Source of the DNA: Agapanthus africanus
Lineage: Eukaryota; Streptophyta; Magnoliopsida; Asparagales; Amaryllidaceae
Length of the DNA: 64,000 nt
Assembly (NCBI GenBank): GCA_030015575.1
Contig: JASDDO010000001.1
Span: forward strand, 519,431,772-519,495,771
Direction: 5' to 3'
In this document: positions 55,260-64,000 of the stretch, piece after piece
Position numbering within the stretch: the first letter of the stretch is position 1
How the letters are laid out: the number at the start of each line of letters is the position of its first letter
Position numbers and translations under genes: made by a program
The notes under the pieces: generated by a model
Seen by the model: only the letters and a program-made list of their open reading frames with translations
Told to the model about the DNA's origin: nothing
Databases searched by the model: none

Positions 55260-58005
55260 TATTTACCGCCGAAAACGGGAGATGGATCCGGGATGGATCG
55301 TCTTGCCTGAATTTTGGGGCAGATGCTATTTGGATTTATCCGTCCACCTCCCCGAAGATGCCAAGTTGATTTATGGCACCGTGCATCGAAGGTTTGGACG
55401 GATGCGGCCGTTATAGCAGACTTCATCAGATTCCCCCTCGTTGTGAGGGGTTTTTGATTGTGGGGACGCTCTTCCATGCAGGCGCAAACCCCTGCAGTTA
55501 ATTACGTTACCGCATCACGGTAACCACTTTCTCCTGCTCCAGAAGGTCACTCCATATCGTGTGTGTGTTGTGTGTTTGTTTTGGTTGCTCGTGGATTGTA
55601 TACGGAGACTAATTTATGTTGCCGCCCGTAGGGCGTGAATTAGTCCAAATCCGCATATTCTTAGATTTAGGTTTGGGTTGGTTTAAGGATCGTTAATCTT
55701 GTTTGAGATTAAGATCAACTTAAATATTTGTTGAGAATACGTTAGTCTAATTTTAGACTAAGATCTACTCAACAGGTTTTTGGATCATTCAGACCCAACA
55801 AAAGAGCATTTGGGCTCTATTGTTTTAGTTTAAGGACGTTACAGTTCGTTATTAGTTTAAGGACGTTTCGGTCCATCGCTAGTTTAAGGACGTTGCGGTC
55901 CGTTGGGATGTGCTCATCGGTTTGGGAGTGCACCAAAGAGTTGTTGGTTGTCAGGACCTTCCACCTCTCTGAAGACGTTGAAGAATTACAACGACATGTA
56001 TCAGAGGTGTGGAGAGATGTACCTTTGAACCAAATTCCAGATTGAGGGGAGAGATCATGGTGGACCATCTAAGAATCATTAGTCATTTCTGGGAGACCAT
56101 GATTAACTTAGGAGATGTGTGATGGACATCGTTCTGGTCAATTAGTTTGGGAATTCATGAGCATAGAAGCTCAATCTATTTGGAGATCCAAGACGTTTTA
56201 ATCTCAAGAAGACTTAGCCAATTTAGGGCTGAAGTTGGCTTCTTATAGTGTTAAACACTGATATATGCTCGGTGCTCACGTGCTCCCACGTGAGTCTCTA
56301 AAGCAGTGTTAACACTAAAATTTGGGGCGCTCACGTGTGGCACGTGAGGCACTTGAAAGTTGGTGCTGTGCCCTTGGGTTCAAATCCCCGTTTATATATA
56401 CAAGTGTTAAACACTTAATTCCTGTGGCCCTCATGTATGAGCACGTGAGGCGCCCCCAAAGTTAGGCACTGCCTCTTGGGATTTATTCCCTCTTCCTTGT
56501 ATATGTGCTAAGCACTTAGCTCATATAATGCTCACATGCGAACATGTGAGGTGCTCAAAATGTGAGCGCTTTCTTTGGAATTTCCCCTTTTCCATATAAG
56601 TGTTAAGCAACTATTTGGGGGTCACGTGGGAACACGTGAGGCGTCCTAAAATGGGAACTATCTTTGGGTATATTCCCTTTTTCATGTAATTGTTGAACGC
56701 TCGTTTTAAGGGGTTACGTGGGAACACGTGATTCGATCTCAGTCATTCCTTTTTGTTCATCAGAGGTGCTCACGTGGAAACACGTGAGCTTTCGTTATAA
56801 CGTCGAACACTAATGAATTCCCAGTCTTTTCTTTTACATGCACAGAGATTTTAATCTGAGTTTTGAAAATTTTTAGGTCCCTTGTTTTATAAGAATTAAA
56901 TTCTTTTACAGGGTTAAACCCTAGTTTTATCAGAGTAATTAAATTCCTATATACTTTTGGAAGAATTAAATTCTTTGGACTTAATTCTTTCCCCTAAGTT
57001 TTGAATCTGCATAACAGAATCTCCTCGATGAGAATTAAATTCTCAACTTGTAAGGAGATCTGCTTCTGCAGACCTCAACCAGAGTAAGAACTAAGTTCTT
57101 TTTTGAAGGGTTAAACCCTTAAAGAAGAGATAAGATAATCTTTGTACTTTCTTCTTACCTAAGATTTTTGTTCAAGAAGAGGATTTTCTTCCTCTAGAGA
57201 ATTGAATTCTCTTTTTCTCTTTTTGTTTTTTTTCTCAAAGCTTATGGGGGGTCTCTCCTATATCTCTCCTCCTCTCCTTGCTCCTATTTATATGAGAAGA
57301 ACAAGAATCAATTTGTTAAGAGAATCTCTCATTAAGAGATCATGATTGATTCCATGATCTTTTAGATTAATCGGCGAATTTTATTCACCGTTAGATTTTT
57401 AATCCAAAGACTCTCTGTTTAAAAGAGAAGATTTCTTGTTTGTTTAATAATATTAGAAAATATTTTCCTAAGATAGAATTTTTATTCTATCAGACTATCA
57501 CCGTTGGATCTTTGATCCAAAGGTCTTTTATTTAACAACAAAAAAGATGTTTCTGTTTTAAAGAAGATCAGGGATATATTTCCCATATATATAGAATTTA
57601 ATTATATCAGATAGTTTAGAAAGATTTAAGAAAATATTTTCCAAATAGGGTTTTGATCCCTTTATTTAGAATTTAATTATATCAGCTTAGAAGGTGTTTA
57701 GGACCACTCACGTGACCCCTACTGAGTTAAACTTGTTTGCTTATACGCAACAGCCTAATAGGGCATCACATGCTAATACGTGATCTTCTCTGGCCCGCTA
57801 TTTGTTTTAATATGGCGTCTATATACTTTGTATATAGATGCTCACGTGCTTGCACGTGAGGTTCAATTTCAACTTGTCAATTATTAAGCGCAGCGCCTAT
57901 ACTCTTTGTTCATAGGCGTTCACGTGTAGGCACGTGATGCTCTATTAGTGAGAAATTTTCCCATCGCTTTTTCTCTCTTTCTTTTCTTTTGTCTCTTTTT
58001 TTATA
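55260..58005 (-). repeat. Element A 5' LTR
   Basis: About 2.75 kb. Landmarks in the same order as B are the CATCGAAGG and GCGGCCG blocks (55383-55412), the CCCTCGTTGTGAGGGG hairpin (55434-55450), the GTGGATTGTATAC block (55590-55640), a short GGAC array (55825-55905), a TATA box (sense TATAAATAGG, 57283-57292) and CCGTTGGATC palindromes. Its GC-palindromes are mostly CACGTG instead of AGCGCT. The right end is degraded, so 58005 is approximate. Confidence 0.8.
56270..56800. repeat. Paired CACGTG palindrome array in A LTR
   Basis: At least five pairs have the form CTCACGTG, three to six bases, CACGTGAG (for example TCACGTGGGAACACGTGAG near 56621). Two more pairs lie at 57838-57935. In all about 15 CACGTG sites are present. 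CACGTG is the core of the plant G-box bound by bZIP and bHLH factors; use as such here is inference. Confidence 0.8.
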
Positions 58006-58019
58006 AGGGTATAAGGACC

Positions 58020-58690
58020 AGAACCGTCAAGGGAAATTCGCGCAGTCAGAGAACTGGAGGGTGAACCCGCCACAGAGGCACGCTCCTAAAAAGGCGGATA
58101 TACCGGGGGCATCATGCTCGTTTGTGGAAGAAGCTCCTTGGGAAGTGGTCCTTTCAGCTAAAACTAAAAGAATGTTGAAAGATCTTCAAGCATGTACGGC
58201 GATCAAATGGAAAAGCCCGCTGGAGCCCGAGATCATTGAGGGGATACTTAAACCGCGCCTAATACCGAAAACTGGTAACGATGGGCAAGACCTCCAGGCC
58301 AAGCCTTCGAAGTCTTCGAAGGCAAAGAAGAAGACCAAGAAGCCCATGCAGCCTGACGACAAGCGCATGGACCTGCAAAGGTACATCGATGCGCTGGAAG
58401 AGTACAATCAGAAAGCGCGGACCCCAGTCACTCTCGAAGAGTTTCTCAACCATATACTTGAGAACGGAGATAGTGACGATAATGAGGGAAATGGCTCATC
58501 GGGAGAAACCGAAGATTATATATCAAGTTGCCACATGGTTTCTCATTCGTCGTTAAATAACGAAGAAACTCTCTCGGCGTCGGAAAGCAATGCAGAGGAA
58601 CTGGGGGCAGGACCGGCACCAAAATCCCCGTAGTTGCCAGAAGACCTAATTGACAGGCTGCTAAACGAAGCCTTTCAAAAGAGCAAAGCC
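58020..58690 (+). pseudogene. Element C gag, C-terminal segment
   Basis: Encodes GASCSFVEEAPWEVVLSAKT, then LEPEIIEGILKPR, a Lys-rich run (SSKAKKKTKKP), LQRYIDALEEYNQKARTPVT and an acidic Ser/Glu segment. These match B gag at 34400-35060 and A gag at 51902-52555. The left end is cut by the element A LTR. Confidence 0.85.
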
Positions 58691-58906
58691 AGGCCGAGAA
58701 CATTTCGCCAAGGCGAACTCGTGCTAGTCATAAAAAGACCAATGATCCCTAACCGTGCAAAGCGAGGGAAATTCGAGCCGAACTATGAAGGCCCGTATAT
58801 CATAGACAAGGTCTACCAAGGTGGGGCTTACTTGCTCATGGATATGCATGGCGAAAGACCCTTCCGGCCAATAAACGGCCGGTTTCTTAAGAAATACTAC
58901 ACTTGA
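58690..58906 (+). pseudogene. Element C integrase tail
   Basis: Reads RPRTFRQGELVLVIKRP then RAKRGKFEPNYEGPYIID and ends FLKKYYT, the conserved end of Tat integrase also seen in A and B. Confidence 0.85.
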
Positions 58907-60303
58907 CAAGTCATGACTCAGGTTAATGATAGATGATGACGCTCGTGTCCGCTCGCTATCTTCCTGAGTCAAAACTCTAAAAGTAGTATCCAACAGAATT
59001 TCCACCCCAGACATGGCAACACCATGGACCGAAATATCCTTAAACTAACCATCGCTTCCAAACACGGCGGCAACGGACCAAAATGCCCTTAAACTAACCA
59101 TCGCCTCCAAACACGGCGGCAATGGACCGAATGTCCCTAATATAGTACTCTGCTTCAAACATGGCGCATCGCCCCAAATATGGCGATATCTTCTCTTGGG
59201 ATCTATATTACAATCAAAGCTCCAACGGCAAAGACTGCAACCCAAGTTAAAAAAAACGGTACGTCCATAAGCGTAATGGACACAGATGAAAACCCGAAAG
59301 GGCGCTGTGAGTAAAAACAGCAGGGCTACCGGCGAGCTTGTGAAAACCTGAAAGGGTGCAATCTCGTTGTAAAAAAAACGATACGTCCACAAGCGAAATA
59401 GGCACAGATGAAAACCCGAAAGGGCGCCGTGAGTAAAAACAGCAGGGCAACCGGCGATCTTCTGAAAATCCGAAAGGGCGCAATCTCGTAAAATTTCCAC
59501 TTACGAGATCTTCTCGACTCGTAAGGAGAACTCCCCCTATGAGACCCTCATAGCTCATATGATTCAAAGCCTTAAGCTATAGGGACCTGAACCTGTTCTT
59601 AAGCCGTCGTATCCCCCAAGTTGCCCTACAGGCGGTCCGATATTAGCCCTTGTATACATTTCACGGGCACAAATAAACGATTCCCCCACCAAGTTCCACC
59701 AATCATGGGGAATGTCCTCATATGGTAAACGACACTTGTAAGTCCTCTCGACTTATAAGGAGAAAATACTCTTATGAAATCCTTACGACTTATAAGTGAG
59801 AACACCACTTAGAACTCCTCACGACTTCTAAGGAGAACATACACCTATGGGATCCTCACGACTCATAAGGAGAAATACCTTTATGAGACCCTTACGGCTC
59901 GTAAAGTCAAAAAGCCTTAGTCGACAGGATCCTAACCCTGTTTGCTAAGTCACCTTTGTTCAAATCGACATAGGCAAATGATGATTCGCTCCTGACGATA
60001 TCCCAGTTTAGCGATGCTGATGCCTAAATCGGTATAAAATTCCAAGTCCTTTCACGACAAATGATGATTCGCTCCTGGCAATATTCTAGTTGCAGCGGTG
60101 CTGATGCCAAGATTGGTATCAGATCTCGCGTTCCATACTCGCAACAAAAATCAGTGAGCAAAAATAAATGCATATGAAATAGCCGAAATGATGGGGCAAA
60201 TCGTAATAAAAATCAGTGAGAAAAATATATGCATATAAAAACAGCCGAAATGTTTGGGCAACTCGCAATAAAAAAGCAGCGAGTAAAAAGAAAAGCCGAA
60301 ATG
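58907..60303. other. Element C 3' untranslated repeats
   Basis: The mirror of the A and B 3' regions. GGAC/GTCC-type repeats (59010-59150) come first. A duplicated ~120 bp unit with GAAAACCCGAAAGGGCGC follows (59270-59490), then GTCGTAAGGATCTC hairpins reversed (59495-59935) with the GTGGATTGTATAC-like block (59620-59675). AGCCGAAATGAT minisatellite units lie at 60150-60303. No gene. Confidence 0.7.
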
Positions 60304-60308
60304 ATTAG

Positions 60309-62904
60309 TGTTTCCCCCAATCAGAGCAAAGCACTGTTCAAATTTTGAAATTTAAAATAAAACAGCGCTTCATAAAAGCGCTCGCGCCAAGAGCGCCAGC
60401 ACTGAGAGTCAAAGACTCTGAGGCAGCGCTCACGTGCAAAACGTGAGAGCGCTAGGGCCAAGTGCGCCAGCGCTAAGAGTCAAAGATTCTGAGGCAGCGC
60501 TCATGTGCAAAGCACGAGAGCGCTAGTGCCAAGTATGCCAGCGCTGAGAGTCAAAGACTCTGAAGCAGCGCTCGCGTATAAGGCACGAGAGCGCCAAGCG
60601 CTAGAACTAAATGGTCTCCACCGTTGGATCAAATCTCCAATGAAGATGATAAATTATCAAATTACCAGAATAAAATTCTGTTAAGGAAATACTCCTCAGA
60701 ATCTTTCCAAACAAGAAAGATTGTGCTCTGTAAATCAGAGCACCGTTGGATCAAAGATCCAATGGTGATTAAAAATCACCAAGATACAGAGTAATCTCTG
60801 TATAGGAAAACAATTTCCCAATCTTGTTAATAACAAGAAAGATGTCTTCTGTAAAACAGAATTCCTAAGATCAAAGATCCAATGGTGAGGAAACGTCCCC
60901 AAATCAAACAAAAAAAAATTGCCTTAATTGATCAGCCTCCACTATATAAAGGCCCCAAGACTTCAAGTCTTGCAGAGAGAGGAAACCCCCACCCCCCCCA
61001 CAAACTTTGAGAAATTTTAAAGAGAAGAGCAAGCTCTCGGAAGAAGAATTTCTCCAAGGTAAATAAAACAGAGAGATCAAAGTATCTCATCAAAGAAGAA
61101 GAACTTAGTTCTTTTTTAGATCATAGATCTATAAGAAAGAGATCTTTCACAAAAAAGATATCATAGCATCTCACCATAAAAAGGGGGAAGAACTTAATTC
61201 TCCTCAGTTCACAGATCCATAAAGACAAAGTCTTTCACAAAAAACATAAGAGATTGTAATATCTCCTATTGAAATAAGAACTTAGTTCTTAGATCCATGA
61301 GACAAAGTCTCTTATAAACGAGAATTTAATTCTCAGAACGCAGAACTGATCAAAACTGCCTAAAAAAAGCCTTAGCGCTTCAATTAAAAAGAAGCGCCTT
61401 AGCGCTCCTAGACTGGAGCACAGCGCCTCAGCGCTCCAAGTCTGGCGCACAGCGCCGCAGAGCCTTAGCGCTCCAATTTAAAGAAGCGCGTTAGCACTCC
61501 AAGTCTGGCGCTCAGCGCTCCAAGCGCTATTTTAAAAGAAGCGCCCAGCGCTCCAAGCACTATTTTATAAAGAAGCGCTCTGCACTCATTGACCGGCGCT
61601 CAGCGCCAAGCGCACCATATGCTCCTCACGTGTGCGCTATCTCACAGGAAGCGCCTTAGCGCTCTAAGTCTGGCGCTCAGCGCCAAGCGCACCACGTGCT
61701 CCTCACGTGTGCGCTGAGAGAACATAAATTGTTGTTTAAATAAAGCCCTAGAGCCATAATTTGTGCTCAACACTCAATAAAAGACAAAAAATGAGGTTGT
61801 CAGAATCCAAACCAATGCTCAGCATTGTTAAATAAAACTGGTTGAGCCCAAACAAATGTTCAACATTTTAACTGAGTGGGTCGAGCCCAAGTTGGCCACA
61901 AACCCCTAATTCAGATTAATTGAGCCCATATGTTCATAAATCTTTTTGACTGATTTTAGTCCCAAACTTGACTAAAGATCTCCCAACCAATATTGGTTCA
62001 AAGGTACATCTCTTCATACCTCTGATATACGTCGTTGTAATTCTTCAACGTCTTCAGAGAGGTGGCGGGTCCCGACAACCAAAGAAACAATGGACCGCAA
62101 CGTACTAAAACTAACAATGGACCGTAATGTCCTTAAACTAACTACGGACCGCAACGTCCCTAAACTAAACTCTATGGACTATGAGGTCCTTAAACTCATG
62201 GATTATGATGTCCTTAAACCCAATGGACCGTAACGTCTTTAAACTAAACTACCATAGACTATGACGTCTTTAAACTATGGACTATGATGTCCTTAAACTC
62301 CACGGACTATGATGTCAAACTTATGGACCGCAATGTCCCTAAACTAAAACAATAGAGCCTAAATGCTCTCTTGTTGGATCTAAATGATCCTGTTGAGTAG
62401 ATCTTAATCTAAAATTAGACCAACGTATCCTCAATAAATGTTTAAGTTGATCTTAGTCTCAAATGAGATTAACGATCTTTAAACCCAACCCAAACCCAAA
62501 TCTAAGAAAATACGGATTTGGACTAATCCACACCCTATGGGCGACAACATAAATTAGTCTCCGTATACAATCCACGGGCAACCAAAAATAAAACAAACAC
62601 ACACGACACGAAGTGACCATCTAGAGAAGGAGAAAGTGGTTACCGCGATATGGTAGCGTAATTAACTCTAGGGGCTTGCGCCTGTAGGGAAGAGCGCCCC
62701 CATAATAAAAAACCCCTCGTACACGAGGGGGAATCCGACGAAGTCTGCTACAACGGCCGCTTCTGTCTAAACCTTCGATACATGGTGCCATAAATCAACT
62801 TGGCATATTCAGAGAGGTGGATGGATAAATCCAAATAGCGTCTGCCCCCCAAAACTCAGGCCGGACATCCCAATGTCTCGGTTGCGTCTTTTCGGCGGCG
62901 AACA
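60309..62904 (+). repeat. Element D 5' LTR
   Basis: 2596 bp, starting TGTTTCCCCC and ending GGCGGCGAACA. It has a TATA box TATATAAAGG (60943-60952), two AGCGCT/CACGTG clusters (60360-60605 and 61370-61715), CCGTTGGATC palindromes (60620-60890), GGAC-type repeats (62090-62340) and the reversed GTGGATTGTATAC block (62540-62580). Confidence 0.88.
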
Positions 62905-62908
62905 GATT

Positions 62909-62926
62909 TGGAACGCCCGGTGGGAC
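62909..62926 (+). other. Element D primer-binding site
   Basis: TGGAACGCCCGGTGGGAC lies four bases after the LTR and is followed by the CACACTTCGTGTG hairpin near 62945-62957. Confidence 0.8.
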
Positions 62927-62954
62927 CTTTTCCTCTTTCCACTCCACACTTCGT

Positions 62955-64000
62955 GTGTCGTATTTCGCGAACCAATCGCGGTTTGCTATGGTTGCCCCTG
63001 GATTCGAGATACTAAGATTTGGTGTCTTGCTCTATGCAGAAAACGGAAGATCAAAGGCTTTCAACTGCACCAACTGCAACAACTGCAATAACTCCCACTC
63101 CGTCCTTGCTGGAGGAGTGACTTACGGGCCTCAAGCGGCCTCCATTTTCATGATGCCAGTGGAACAGGTGACGCAAGCCACCACTGGGCTGTTCTTTGGG
63201 ACCATGCTCCCACCAATGAGCCTTAACGCCCCAGCGTCATCGCAAGAAACTCCGAAGTAGTCAGTCTTTGATCGGCTTACGACTACCCCGGCCCCTCTCA
63301 ACGGGTCGCCCAAATCCAATGCCTCATTTTTTAACAGACTGGGCCAAAACTCCAGTAGGCACGTGAAGAAGCCTGCAATACCCGAAAGAGTTATCCCGAA
63401 GCGGATATCCATCCCTTCAAGTAAATGAAGTCATCAGAGAGACTTCTCCTGCCAAGGGATCGATCTTCGCTAGACTGTCCGCTCCAACTCCCTTTTCGGG
63501 CGAGATCACAAAGGCTGCTTTCCCTGCTCAAAAATCAGTCTTCGATAGGTTGGACGTTTCTTCTCAGCGGACATCAGTCTTCAAGAAGCTGACATCGGCA
63601 GCAACCCTCCGCCAGAGCAGGGGCATGATGAAGCCACTCCCATAGCTGAACCAATACCGTCTGCAAGGCATGCTCAACGTCATCACTGGCGCCGAGTGAG
63701 GAAAGCTGGGGGCAGTTCCCCTTCCGGACTTACCCCACCAGCTCCAACAGTAGAAATTGACTCTGCTGTTCCAACTGGGAACAGCTTTGAACCACTTAAG
63801 AGGGTGCGCAAGAACTCTCCGACGGCCGTGCTAAAAAGATCTCCTACACCTATGGAGAATATTACAAAGGTGAAGCCAGAGCAGCCCCCTCAGCGGCTGT
63901 CCTCTAAAATTCACAAGGTCTGGTGACAGGTCCAGGACTCGGTGATCAACTAAGACTACTCCCGCCAACCAAAGAAAATGAAGGTTCGGCAAGAGAAGGA
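62955..64000 (+). pseudogene. Element D gag, N-terminal part
   Basis: Reads SHSVLAGGVTYGPQAASIF, then MPVEQVTQATTGLFFGTML, a Cys/Asn-rich stretch before it, repeated SVFxRL-like motifs (KSVFDRLDVS near 63531) and ARHAQRHHWRRVRKAGGSSP near 63670. It matches B gag at 36700-37560. Continues beyond the window. Broken. Confidence 0.82.

Larger units (their letters stand above)
1..58005 (-). mobile_element. Element A: partial Tat-lineage Ty3/gypsy LTR retrotransposon
   Basis: Read on the - strand, the order is 5' LTR (55260-58005), primer-binding site, gag, protease, RT, RNase H, a second RNase H, integrase and 3' untranslated repeats down to position 1. The 3' LTR is outside the window. The two RNase H domains and the CX2HX4HX4C gag knuckle place it in the Tat lineage. 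It is interrupted by element B (2339-40411) and by two solo LTRs (40680-43527 and 44474-47701), and carries a block of other Tat sequence at 49500-50940. It is clearly broken, with roughly ten or more breaks in its coding parts. It must be older than B because B lies inside its integrase. It cannot be dated by LTR comparison here. The right boundary is approximate because the LTR end there is degraded. Confidence 0.82.
58006..60308 (+). mobile_element. Element C: oldest Tat-type remnant (+ strand)
   Basis: The parts present are a gag C-terminal segment, an integrase tail and the 3' untranslated repeats, all in + orientation. Its left part would lie beyond element A, outside the window. The central pol genes are not present here. 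It is broken. It must predate A, inserted in its gag, and D, inserted in its 3' region. Sequence is close to A and B, so it belongs to the same broad family. Confidence 0.75.
60309..64000 (+). mobile_element. Element D: 5' end of a Tat-type retrotransposon (+ strand)
   Basis: 5' LTR (60309-62904), primer-binding site (62909-62926), leader hairpin and gag N-terminal part, running off the right edge. It lies in the 3' repeats of element C; the five bases before it are ATTAG, but the matching copy is outside the window. Coding sequence shows a few breaks. Not datable here. Confidence 0.82.

Noticed and set aside
60309-62904. A single LTR shared between C on the left and D on the right (tandem element made by recombination)
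   Set aside because: A simple insertion of D into the C 3' repeats is more economical, since no polypurine tract precedes this LTR. Not fully excluded without the right flank.

Overview
The window is plant nuclear DNA made almost entirely of nested LTR retrotransposons. I found no host protein gene, rRNA gene or convincing tRNA gene. The families (Ty3/gypsy Tat and Athila, a large copia-type LTR and two gypsy-type solo LTRs) and the depth of nesting point to heterochromatin of a flowering plant with a repeat-rich genome. The species cannot be read from the sequence.

Layout, oldest to youngest. Element C (Tat lineage, + strand) is the ground layer; its parts lie at about 58006-60308. Element A (Tat, - strand) sits in the gag of C and covers 1 to about 58005; its 5' LTR is at 55260-58005 and its 3' LTR lies beyond the left edge. 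Element B (Tat, - strand, 2339-40411) is inserted in the integrase gene of A. An Athila element (+ strand, 3352-16645, target duplication TACCT) is inserted in the 3' LTR of B. A copia-type solo LTR (10951-13161, duplication GCGGG) is inserted in the Athila integrase. This gives five levels of nesting. An Athila-like solo LTR (32057-33868, duplication ATTCT) lies in B, and two gypsy-type solo LTRs (40680-43527, duplication ACTTC; 44474-47701, duplication ATCCC) lie in A. Element D (Tat, + strand) starts at 60309 inside the 3' region of C and runs off the right edge.

Element B is the centrepiece. Without its insertions it is about 23 kb, the size range of giant Tat/Ogre-type elements. In its own (-) sense it reads 5' LTR, primer-binding site, gag, protease, reverse transcriptase, RNase H, a second RNase H, integrase, a long 3' region and 3' LTR. 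The 3' region holds an antisense accessory gene at about 18418-23860. That gene has its own TATA box, intron-like gaps, a plant-mobile-domain-like protein with a nuclear-localisation-like stretch and a coiled coil, and a polyadenylation signal. Next to it is a 2.2 kb satellite-like array of about 124 bp dimers. All coding regions of these elements are decayed.

The Tat LTRs and 3' regions are dense in short palindromes: AGCGCT, paired CACGTG, GGAC-N6-GTCC, and CCGTTGGAT/ATCCAACGG. The motif mix differs between copies. This palindrome grammar and the antisense gene are the two signals most worth a second look.
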